Positions 54,415 through 64,000 of a stretch of 64,000 nt of DNA are shown here, piece after piece (within the stretch, counting starts at the first letter, position 1; every line of letters starts with the position of its first letter). The stretch lies in assembly GCA_963693305.1 (NCBI GenBank), contig OY855915.1, forward strand, positions 17,611,222-17,675,221. Direction: 5' to 3'. The stretch comes from Meandrina meandrites. Taxonomy: Eukaryota; Cnidaria; Anthozoa; Scleractinia; Meandrinidae. A program made the translations under genes and the position numbers. A model generated the notes under the pieces. The model worked only from the letters and a program-made list of their open reading frames with translations. It did no database searches and was not told where the DNA came from.

Positions 54415-54599
54415 GCCGTGTCTCACAAGGACTGGGAACTACCAAATTCGCGAATTTGATTGGCTAAAATCGATATTGACCGCGGTCTAGATTTTCCCAT
54501 CTAGACCGGCATCTAGACCAAACAAAAATGCAAAAACGTTGACTTGTTTCTGCTAAAAAGTAATAAATGGAAGAACCAAAAGCTTGACGCGAAAGAAGT

Positions 54600-55300
54600 T
54601 TACAAGAACGAGCAAACTTTGGCAAATTTTCGTTCAGTTCACAGGCAAGATTCTCCCATACAGACCTCCTGCTCAGTTAATAAGAGCTAAACAGAGATCC
54701 TTTTTACCAAATTGTAGGTCTAAAGGTATAAGATTCGGGCTGTAGTATTTTTTAATCACAGACGTAATTTGTATAATTATGTATGGGCATCGAATGGGCA
54801 CGTTGTACAGAATTGCAAATTTCTCGGCTCTAAAATGATTTTCACCAAAAACAAAACGTGTCGTTAATAGCATTCATACAGAGGTAAAAAGTGTAATATT
54901 CGTGCTGTAAAATTATTTAAATGCATGAGACATGATTTATATATTTACAGAGCAATGTATGGGCATTGAATTCACTACCCAGATACAAAGGGTTAATAAA
55001 ATTCAAACAGAGATACTTTTCACCAAGTTTTAGATCAAAAGGTGTAACATTAGAGCTGTAGAATTATTTAATCGTTTAAGTAACAGATTCATACAGAGAA
55101 TGTGTGCGCACGCTTGATACAGAGAATGTATGGACACATTATAACTGCTTATATCGGGGCTATTAATAGGTCAAACCAGACACAAAAACACAGTCACATC
55201 AAGATGTTTACCACTAAATCTCACTTCAAATGGTCTAATATTCGAGCTATACGAGTAAATTTATTAATTAATTATTTGATTTTATTTATTTTATGTCTTG
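54600..55300. repeat. Diverged long-period repeats
   Basis: Phrases of the type ACAGAGATAC, TTTTCACCAA, AAAGGTGTAA and GAGCTGTAGAATTATTTAATC recur at about 54690, 54880, 55005 and 55190. TTTCTCGGCTCTAAAATGATT at 54817 is matched at 49862 (TTTCTCGACTCTTAAATGATT), on the other side of the Gypsy insertion. This is consistent with a degenerate tandem family into or near which the Gypsy element jumped. Confidence 0.5.
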
Positions 55301-55717
55301 TTTGCGTAATTATTGGAAGCATGGACTTCGTTCGAATGTTTGCATACATGCAGCATGCCCAGTATAGTTGAAGCACTAGGTAAGATTTGTAACATAGGCT
55401 CAAGACGACGAAATTGGATAAAACAACGTAATAAATGGGATCACAACGTCAGTGGAAGCGAAAGTTTGGAATTTTTTTTTTCATATTGATAAAGAAATAT
55501 ATCTATGAATGCAAAATGATAGAAAAACTCCCACAAAGTACTGAATTTAAACAAAAATTAAACTTTCAATGGAAAATAGAAAACTGTGTAAACAAAATGA
55601 AAAAATAATAACAAGTAACCGACATATGCAATCCTATGAATGAATTGTAAGTTTAATTATATGAGTGCATGTAAATGAAGAAGTGTAATGCGAATATTGT
55701 AGAAGAAGGAGCTAGCC

Positions 55718-57100
55718 ATGCGTCCAATACTATCCGCTACGGGAACGTACAACTACAAGCTTGCAAAGTGGCTGGACGAGAAGCTGAAACCCCTGTCCGT
55801 CAACGACCACACCGTCAGTGACATTTTTCAATTCGCCGAAGAACTCCATGGGATGGAAATCAATTCCCATGACATCTTAGTGTCGTATGATGTATCCTCA
55901 CTCTTCACCAACGTTCCTGTAGACGAAACCATCGAAAACATCGCGGAAAGAGCCTTCGAAGATGACTGGTTCAACAAAGAGCACAATCTCAACATCACGA
56001 AGACGGACCTGATTGAGTTGTTAAGAGTTGCCACGAAAAATCAGCTCTTTCAGTTCGAAGGAGACCTATTCGAACAGACAGATGGTGTTGCCATGGGTTC
56101 ACCACTAGGACCTCTCATGGCCAACACCTTCATGTGTAGCATCGAGAAACAACTAGAAGCCAGAAACAAGATGCCTGCTTTCTACAAACGCTATGTCGAT
56201 GATACGCTTAGCACAATGCCCAATGAAGAAACAGCCTCTGAGTTCTTAATGACATTGAACAACTGTCATCCATCTATCAACTTCACAATGGAGCTTGAAG
56301 AAAATGGCAGACTCCCCTTTCTTGGGATGGATATCATCAGAAATGGATGCCGTTTGGACACAAAGGTGTACCGAAAGCCTACGGACACTGGGCTATTGTT
56401 GCATTATCATAGCCATGTGGTTGAAAGATATAAACGGTCTCTGCTGAACACCATGCTTAACCGTGCATTCAAGCTCTCTTCGACGTGGAAACTATTTCAC
56501 CAAGAGTGTGAACGCCTCAAAGTGACCTTTTCCCGTCTGTGCTACCCAGAAGAACTCGTGCAGTCTGCCATCCGCCAATTTATTGAGTCAAAAGTGTCCG
56601 AGGATGCACTTCCCCAACAACAAGAGCTTAAGAAACAAGACCCAATCAGAATCGTGCTGCCTTTTAAAGACCAGAAGTCTGCAAACTCAGTGCGCCGACA
56701 ACTAGGAGACCTCAGCCGGAAGATCAATGTAGACATCAGCCCCGTGTACACGAGTCGGAAAATCAAGGATGAAATCAAAGTGAGGGAAAACAAGCCACCC
56801 CTTGTGAATCAACAATGCGTTGTGTACAATTTTCAGTGTAACCTGTGTGATGCAGGGTATGTCGGCTATACGTGCCGACATCTTCACCAACGGATTGAAG
56901 AACACAAGGGATCGGCCATTGGAAGTCACCTCAAGGAACAGCACGATATAGCCCCAAATGACATTGCACAGTTTTTTAAAATTTTAAAAAAGTGCCAGAG
57001 CAAGTTTGATTGTCTTATTTTTGAAATGTTTTTTATCAAAGAACTGAAACCATCTCTAAACAAACAATGCGATTCCATCCGCGCAAAATTATTTGTTTAG
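55718..57100 (+). CDS. Penelope-like element: RT and GIY-YIG endonuclease, 5' truncated
   Basis: 460 codons. The frame begins within the RT at RPILSATGTYNYKLAKWLDE and then has DILVSYDVSSLFTNVP, QTDGVAMGSPLGPLMANTFM (121-139), the catalytic YVDD (159-162), RLPFLGMDI and KVYRKPTDTG. The C-terminal GIY-YIG domain starts at VVYNFQCNLCDAGYVGYTCR (about 368-387), followed by the catalytic-type Arg and Glu in HLHQRIEEHKG (388-398). RT plus C-terminal GIY-YIG with an internal Cys pair is specific to Penelope-like elements. The N-terminal RT portion is missing and unrelated AT-rich DNA begins just upstream, as in 5'-truncated insertions. The remaining frame is intact. Confidence 0.92.
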   Translation: MRPILSATGTYNYKLAKWLDEKLKPLSVNDHTVSDIFQFAEELHGMEINSHDILVSYDVSSLFTNVPVDETIENIAERAFEDDWFNKEHNLNITKTDLIELLRVATKNQLFQFEGDLFEQTDGVAMGSPLGPLMANTFMCSIEKQLEARNKMPAFYKRYVDDTLSTMPNEETASEFLMTLNNCHPSINFTMELEENGRLPFLGMDIIRNGCRLDTKVYRKPTDTGLLLHYHSHVVERYKRSLLNTMLNRAFKLSSTWKLFHQECERLKVTFSRLCYPEELVQSAIRQFIESKVSEDALPQQQELKKQDPIRIVLPFKDQKSANSVRRQLGDLSRKINVDISPVYTSRKIKDEIKVRENKPPLVNQQCVVYNFQCNLCDAGYVGYTCRHLHQRIEEHKGSAIGSHLKEQHDIAPNDIAQFFKILKKCQSKFDCLIFEMFFIKELKPSLNKQCDSIRAKLFV

Positions 57101-57300
57101 GTCGGTTTTAATTATTTTAATCGTTTTCAATTGTTTCCGTAGTATTTTTAGTCTTTTTAAACTTTTATCTTCATTAATATTTTGTCACTTATTTTTACAT
57201 ATTTACATATTTTACCGCATTTCAGCGTTCGTGACATTTTTGCCTGATTTTACTATTTCAATATATTTACGCTAATTTTTATATTTTTACTCGCACTTGA

Positions 57301-57330
57301 AAATGACCTCGGAGAGGTCGAAACGTCGTG
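57301..57330 (+). ncRNA. Hairpin-GAAAC motif in the Penelope 3' region
   Basis: GACCTC-GGA-GAGGTC forms a perfect 6-bp hairpin followed by GAAACGTCGTGAC. This resembles the stem II and GAAA portion of hammerhead motifs associated with Penelope-like elements, but the preceding sequence (TTGAAAAT) lacks CTGATGA. I regard it as a degenerate or related structural motif. Confidence 0.4.
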
Positions 57331-57828
57331 ACTTTTTATCGTTAAGTTTCATAACGAAATCAATATCCAAGAAATTACTTAGTCTATTTATGTGCAAATA
57401 TTGTCTGGTTTAATTTGAGGTGATTTCGGAGATCGTTTTCGTATATTCATGTTTGGGTCAGTCTTTTCCTCTCGATACGCTTTTGCTTTTGTGCCTTACT
57501 TGTTTTTTATAACCCCTGCATAAGGCTAGCAATTTTTCAGAAAACAAATGTTCTGTTGGTAACGGATGTTATTTAGGATAGTCACTTCTAACTCAAAATT
57601 GGTTTACTTGCTCAATACGTTTTAAAAGATAGATGACCGTGTAAAACATGGAGTGTGGTCGTCAACTAAACACACTTTACCTTATTCAGTTATAGTCGCG
57701 GATGTGCCTACTTCCGAGGACTTCTCTGGTTTTATCAGCGCGTTGGAGATTTAGCTATGACAATTGAGTCCAGTTGGGTTAAAGCAGCGGAACTTTTTCT
57801 TTGTCTGTCCGCAAAACCACCTCAAAAT
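57331..57828. other. Downstream of the Penelope element; no gene seen
   Basis: No frame, repeat end or RNA supported. Confidence 0.4.
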
Positions 57829-58150
57829 AGAGGTGGGGAGTCCCATGTAATATTAACGAAGTACATGCTGACTTTGAAAACCTAACAGCTGCAGTCAATA
57901 CATATTCTATCAGGTGGGCCAGAACTTTTTTGAAAATCAAACTAGTTTATTGAATCAAGAGCTTAAATCAAACGACACAATTAATCAACGTAGAAATTTT
58001 CAGCCTTTTTTGGGAGCCCCATGAAACATTAACGAAGTACATGCTGACTTTGAAAACCGGGCATCTGCAGTCAATACATATTCTATCGGATGGGCCAGAA
58101 TCTTTTCGAAAATTAAACAAGCTTACTGAATAGACAGCTAGAATCAAACA
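57829..58150. repeat. Tandem duplication, about 177-bp unit
   Basis: GGGAGTCCCATGTAATATTA (57837) and GGGAGCCCCATGAAACATTA (58014) start two similar units sharing ACGAAGTACATGCTGACTTT and TGCAGTCAATACATATTCTA. Confidence 0.85.
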
Positions 58151-59154
58151 AAGGTTAAATAATTTATAATAATATAATAATGAATAAATATCTTAAACTA
58201 AGCACGTTTCCTGAATTAATTTTTTAAACTTGAAGATTAGATTTTACAGGGTCAATAAGTTATTCAAATTTTGGGGAAAAATAGCAAAGTAAAGGCAAAG
58301 GCAAACTCTGCAAATGTTGTGCAATATAAAAAATGAAAATGCTTATTACTTATTGTCAGTATGTGACATTGTCAATTGAATTGAGACTATTCACATTCCT
58401 TTTTTTTTCGATTTTTTTAATTAGTGCTCGTGTTTCGAATTAAAACTTCAGAACTTCGCAACCATGCTGCAGTATTTAAAGAAGTGATAAGAAAAGGAAA
58501 TCATCTGCAAAGCTACTATTAAAAATAAGTCAAATATTTTAAAAACTTTTCATGTTTGAATTTAAAGGCTTGGTTAAATAACCTCCGGTATAGAACGTGT
58601 TGATATGAAAACTTGCTAATACTCAGTAGTAAATAATACTCGGTATTTATCTCCGACTGAGTTTAATTTTCTTTTAAGTTCCACTCAAATTTTCGAAACG
58701 CTTTTTTTCGTAATAACATTTTCTTCAGCCCGATAAATAATTTAAGTTCGTTTCCTTTTCTCCGTGCATGATGGACTCTTTCGCTTCTTAAGTTTGTTTA
58801 AACAACAGCAAACAAGCAAGAGCAAAATAAAAAGCAGAGCCCAGAAGAGACAACATAAATGTGTTATAAAATATTTTTCTGGCGATCTGGTAATTTAGCA
58901 CCCAAGAATGATTCATATAAGCGTCATCCAATCTCCAAATCGCGTTTATAGCTTCGCGTAATTTTCACACCAAAGTCGAGTACCATTCATCGAAGGAACT
59001 TTTAGTGTGGGATTCATTCACTTCTCAATTTTGGCGTCATAAGAATAAGCCCTTCAGTTTCTGATCGAGATATCAATTCTGAATTGAAAGAACATGGCAC
59101 GATTAACTTTTAAATATTTTTTTCTGCGATGTGACTTTTTAAATACTAAATGTT
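58151..59154. other. AT-rich, no gene seen
   Basis: No feature supported. Confidence 0.45.
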
Positions 59155-59345
59155 TGCAGAACTACAATACACGATCAGCGTCAAATATACATTAATTATC
59201 AAAGAACAAATTATGCAAAATTCTCTCTGTCAAATACAAAGGAGCACAACTATGGAACAGTCTACCAGATAATCTTAGAAATCAAAAATCTTATAGCTCT
59301 ATTAAAAACTTGATTAAGGTATATGTTGGAAAACTCGGACAAAAA
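59155..59345 (+). pseudogene. LINE ORF2 extreme C-terminal remnant
   Basis: Across two frames one reads NYNTRSAS and then VKYKGAQLWNSLPDNLRNQK followed by SYSSIKNLIKVY. This is the same CR1/L2-type C-terminal signature as at 28933-29196 (YNTR ... G..W..LP ... K). Frameshifted and short. Confidence 0.5.
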
Positions 59346-61139
59346 ACTGCTTTCTTCAGTAAGGTATATGTATACAGCATATTTTACATTTACAGTAGAA
59401 CTACATTAATCTGTAATATTCTAGGACAAAAGAAAACTTGCAAAAGCGCCATGGATTGTTACTGTAATTAGTAGCAAACTAAAGGTGGGGATCTTCTTTG
59501 AAAAGCTCTATTGAGCTTGCTAAGATCTCCCGCAACTGAGTGTAATAATAAGACGTTGTTACAAATGATATGGGCAAAAAAAGTACCCAAATTTTACAAG
59601 GAATGTATGGATTGAATAGCGCTTTTGCCATCCAAAAATTTTGCAGTTTCTGAAAGCTAATATCTCTAACAATATTACACGCAAAAAATTGAAAATTTCG
59701 CTGATTAATGTTTCACAAGCTCTTTAAAAATCTGAAGTCGATTCCGATAAAGTATGATGACATTTCTACACAATGCCCTATGCAAATGAGGTAAAATGAA
59801 AGCAATAGCGTCTGCAAGGATTCCCATATAATACAAGAGCAAAATATAAACCAGAAACCAACGCAGACAAAACAAATACGTTCTAAAAAATATGTGTTCG
59901 TGATCTCGTTATTAACAAACAAAGAAAGATACATCTAACCGTCACCTCATCTCAAAGGTTTTTTCAAATGAATTACCTTTAAAGTTATGACAAAAATAAC
60001 CTTTCTAACTTTCCACAAGAAACTCGTGTGCCATTCATCGAAAAAACATGGCACTTATAAAACAAATTCTCATAGACAGAATTGTAAAAAATAATTAAAT
60101 AACCGTAAAAAATAACATATCGTTGAGATGCGAAATACCACACAACACATCCTAATACTCTTTCTGAGTTGTACATCACGGTTAACATGTCATCATGCTC
60201 ATTGAATAACACTGTCTTGAGGCAGAAAATATTTCTGTTACGGTTTAATACAGCTGTTTCGAGCAAGAAAAGCGTATGTAACAATGTCGAAATTAAAGGC
60301 ATTGACTGGAAAGGTAAACAGCCAGTACTCATAATACCTTTGGCACTGTCGCCTAGATTTTTACTCTTCTGGCCTGGGTTGTTCGAAAGCCGATTAACAC
60401 TAACCCAGGTTTAAAAGTTGATCAAAGGTTCATTTACCCGTGTACAAAATTGTTCTTATTGCTTATGTTTTGTGGAGTCTGAGATAAATCCTCGTCAAAA
60501 TTGGAAGACAGAAATATTAACTAAAAACCTTACAGAAAAGTTAAGAAACTGAAATCTTCATTCATCCTAATCCTGTATTAGCTTAATCGTACTTCGCACA
60601 ACGTGGCCCTGTTGGACAACCTTTCTAAAACAACTGCATAGTTTTACAATTAACAAAATATTGGAAACGGAAATGATTTCGCTGGTAACGAGATCGCGAT
60701 AAATTACTTGCTAGCAAACGGAACTGAAAATTAGTTTCTTCTTCCGTTCTTGCTGTTAGCTACGCATTAAATTATTAATGTATTTGTAAGAAGTGAGTTT
60801 CGCCTCCTTATTTGTAATCTGTAGTCATGTCGAGTCATTGTTCCCACAAGGGAACTATATCACGGTCATTCATCAAATATTACGAGTCAGTGGCAAGTTA
60901 ATTCTATACGATATCAAAACCAAACTAAAGCTCTGGCTGGACTCAATATTAAGGCAGTGCGGTCACAAGTGTTCTAATCGTAAGTAAGAGACTGTAATTT
61001 GAGTGATAAGGGCTGCTTCATTCATAAATTGCGGTGTATGATCATACTTCAGACATTTTGTTTTCACTTTCCAGAGTTTCCAGGACATATAACAGCAATG
61101 CGACCAAATAAATTAAATGGTACACGAAAATCCTGGCCA
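59346..61139. other. No gene seen
   Basis: AT-rich. The largest frames (59985-60332 minus, 60169-60414 plus) overlap each other on opposite strands and show no domain. Confidence 0.45.
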
Positions 61140-61215
61140 CTGAAGAAAAATCAGTGGTTCAGGTGGGATTCCAACCCCGACCTTCGGGTTACTTGTTTAC
61201 TGCTGCACCATAGCT
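61140..61215 (-). repeat. tRNA-derived SINE-like fragment
   Basis: On the minus strand TAGCTATGGTGCAGCAGT resembles an A box and, about 35 bases on, GGTCGGGGTTGGAATCCCAC a B box within a T-arm-like hairpin. No acceptor stem closes, so a SINE head or tRNA pseudogene is more likely than a tRNA. Confidence 0.4.
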
Positions 61216-61567
61216 ACAAAGCCACGCTGGGAACAGCGCGTGAGTGAATCCTGCAACAAATATGTAGAACATTTAATACATGTAAAGAACAAATAAATGT
61301 GGATGAACTAGTTTAAAATCATCCTCAATCATACACTGTGAATCTGCTGGGTTCGAGTTCGACTGTACAGCTGACAGGAACCCTTTCTATTGGCTAATGA
61401 TGAATTCGTGTTTCGTGCTACTGGTTACCCTGAAATGTAAAGGTGGCTCGATCCAGTATTTTTGTAGGAGCACCTTCCAACTTTGCACCTCCCATACCTG
61501 AGCAGCTTCATTTGAGTGACATCTCTATCAAAACTCAGGATTTACATATAGACTGAAATACGATATG

Positions 61568-63551
61568 TTATTTTTTTTCTTAGATTGTGAGCGGGCGGAA
61601 TTCTCCAAATCCTGCAATCTGATTGGTTCCGGGAGCGGGCGGAAATTTTCGATCTTGCCCGCTCACGGAGCGATTCCGCCCGGCTAGCTCGCAGTGTTTT
61701 CATTTCGCGGCAAGACGAACGAGCCCATGAAAGTTTTGCTCTCCAAACTTAATGTAGTTGTTCACCAGCCGTTGTAAATATGAAAGGAACAGTAAGCAGT
61801 GGAATTAAAGGCCTTGAAGTTATCCAAAACGCGAGTATTCATTCTCTTCATTGACTAAATCAAATTATTCAAGTTTATGGCGGTAGTTTGTCGATCGTTG
61901 TTTGTGCATTCGCACTGATTTTCACGCCATTGCGCTTACCTGTAAGTCGCCGGCTTATATACCCGATTGATTCTTTCAAAAGCTAAATTAGTAACGGGAT
62001 TAAAGGCCTTGAAGTTCTCCAATAGGCGGGTATTCTTTGTATTTATTGACAAAACAAGTTATAGTTTTATAGTCGTAGTTTGTCGATCGTTGTTTGTGCA
62101 TTCGCACTAATTTTCACGCCGTAATGCGGTTTACTACAAGTCACTAGTTTACAGACTTGATTTATCCTTTCAAACGCTTTGCCTTTCTGCTACTTTTCCC
62201 CAAAACCGAATACTGCTTATGACCATTCAAGAAAATGAGATGTTTGATAAAAAACGGTCAAATAAATTCTCGCAAAATTGTGCCGCGTGCAGGCGACCAA
62301 ACTACACATTCAGTTCAGCTTCATTCAATTTCACTTTCGTGACTCGAGATTTTTTTATGCTCTCTTTTGCTGCTGCATTGTGCTTCTTTTGTATTATTAA
62401 AGTTACTTTTCTCTTTTTTTCTGATGACCTTTTCCGTGAGTACTGTTCACTTTAGCAAATTTACTTTGCTTGGCGGTAAACAAATCGTTCTTCACTCTTG
62501 CCGTAGCTTAACGATCGATTCAACATTGGTGCGGGCGTATAAAATTAAATAACATATATATATGTTATTTATCGGCTGGGAGGTCCGTATCGTGAAAAAC
62601 TGTGACCGAGGTCTTGAAAATGCTGCCCGAGGCCGCAGGCCGAGGGCAGCATTTTCAAGGCCGAGATCACAGTTTTTCACGATACGGACCAACCCAAAGC
62701 TGCTAAATAACTTATTTTTTTCTCACTCGGTTAAAAAAAAACTAAAAAGATCGTCTTGCAAAATGTAATATTAACGCCCGCACCAATGTTGAATCGATCG
62801 TTAAGCTACGGCAAGAGTGAAGAACGATTTGTTTACCGCCAAGCAAAGTAAATTTGCTAAAGTGAACAGTACTCACGGAAAAGGTCATCAGAAAAAAAGA
62901 GAAAAGTAACTTTAATAATACAAAAGAAGCACAATGCAGCAGCAAAAGAGAGCATAAAAAAATCTCGAGTCACGAAAGTGAAATTGAATGAAGCTGAACT
63001 GAATGTGTAGTTTGGTCGCCTGCACGCGGCACAATTTTGCGAGAATTTATTTGACCGTTTTTTTATCAAACATCTCATTTTCTTGAATGGTCATAAGCAG
63101 TATTCGGTTTTGGGGAAAAGTAGCAGAAAGGCAAAGCGTTTGAAAGGATAAATCAAGTCTGTAAACTAGTGACTTGCAGCAAACCGCATTACGGCGTGAA
63201 AATTAGTGCGACTGCACAAACAACGATCGACAAACTACCGCCATAAACTTGAACAATTTGATTTAGTCAATAAAGAGAATGAATGCTCGCCTTTTGGAGA
63301 ACTTCAAGGCCTTTAATTCCACTGCTTACTGTTCCTTTCATATTTACAACGGCTGGTGAACAACTACATTTTGGAGAGCAAAACTTTCATGGGTTGTTCG
63401 TCTCGCCGCGAAATGAAAACACTGCGAGCTAGCCGGGCGGAATATCGCTCCGTGAGCGGGCAAGATCGAAAATTTCCGCCCGCTTCCGGAACCAATCAGA
63501 TTGCAGGATTTGGAGAATTCCGCCGCTCACAAACCAAGAAAAAAATAAATA
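61568..63551. mobile_element. Large foldback element (near 2-kb palindrome)
   Basis: The left arm 61568-62620 and right arm 62640-63551 are inverted copies. At the centre GAAAATGCTGCCCGAGGCCG faces CGGCCGAGGGCAGCATTTTC. Each arm encodes the same frames in mirror image (62219-62455 plus against 62857-63078 minus, 62367-62552 plus against 62742-62945 minus), with almost identical translations, so the arms are highly similar. The left arm has an extra internal duplication of about 180 bp (about 61800-61985 against 61985-62165). The ends read TTTTTTTCTTAGATTGTGAGC and its near complement. A half copy lies at 37396-38975. No transposase recognised. Confidence 0.85.
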
Positions 63552-64000
63552 TATTTATCTTCTGCTAAACGCAGTTTCATAAAATTACATAAGAGCAATT
63601 TTTAAAATATTTTGGGTTTTCTAGAAAAATAGTATAATTTATGCGTAAACTAAGGATTAGACCTATAAACAAACTCATTACCTCTTGGATGTTTGCTGAT
63701 ACTGTAATGAATTTCTTTAGTTTCTGTGAGTAATTTACGGCGTTTTGGTCGAAATTCAAGTGACTTATCGCAAAACTGAAAATTTTGTTGCGTGTGTCGT
63801 TACGTGTGTAAATCATTCCCGTACAAACTTGGGTAAACTGAATATTCGAACGCTGTGAACGCGCTTTACACGTTTCAACTCCTTATCAGTTTCTGATATG
63901 AATCAGGGTGAAACTCAATGTTTCACGAAAACATTTCATGCATGTTCATTGACGCAAGATTGAGCAAATATTGAATCGATGTCGTAGTTTTGGATAAAAT
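63552..64000. other. No gene seen
   Basis: AT-rich right edge of the window without supported features. Confidence 0.45.

Overview
This is a eukaryotic, intron-containing, AT-rich and very repeat-rich window. The repeat inventory, the Penelope/DIRS/Gypsy mix and the gene types point to a cnidarian, most likely a stony coral. That is an inference; no rRNA or mitochondrial marker is present. Recognisable host coding sequence is sparse and most of the DNA is transposable-element material, much of it nested.

Layout. 1-537 is a tandem repeat. 667-1540 (+) holds the last two exons of an SLC17 (sialin/vesicular glutamate transporter-like) transporter. 1691-5702 (-) is a decayed DIRS-type tyrosine-recombinase retrotransposon cut by a small inverted-repeat element. 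5720-8387 is the reverse-oriented copy of a repeat family seen twice more at 23376-28905. 9090-10100 holds two foldback repeats.

11883-21267 (-) is the most interesting host locus: three tandem genes for short secreted cysteine-rich peptides. Each can be resolved into a noncoding exon 1, an exon 2 whose only coding content is Met-Lys, and an exon 3 carrying the rest of the signal peptide, an acidic linker and a C-terminal Cys cluster. Signal and linker are nearly invariant, while the C-terminal region differs between copies. Copies B and C and their upstream DNA belong to a recent segmental duplication. The upstream part of unit C is split by an 11.4-kb element (22107-33539) with TTAA target duplications and terminal inverted repeats of about 960 bp. 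Its interior carries two tandem 2.2-kb repeats, a nested CAGGGG-ended element, and LINE debris with its own insertion.

34666-41000 is mostly repeats: a LINE fragment, half of a foldback element and several small inverted-repeat elements. 41061-44456 (-) has at least two exons of an unidentified probable secreted protein. 45187-49055 is more inverted-repeat elements. 49936-54414 is a nearly complete Ty3/Gypsy LTR retrotransposon with a 5-bp target duplication and two disabling lesions. 55718-57100 is a 5'-truncated Penelope-like element (reverse transcriptase plus GIY-YIG). 61568-63551 is a nearly 2-kb palindrome whose half copy lies at 37396-38975.

Exon-intron structures were derived by eye from GT/AG sites and paralogue comparison, without transcripts. 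Family assignments rest on motifs read in the translations.
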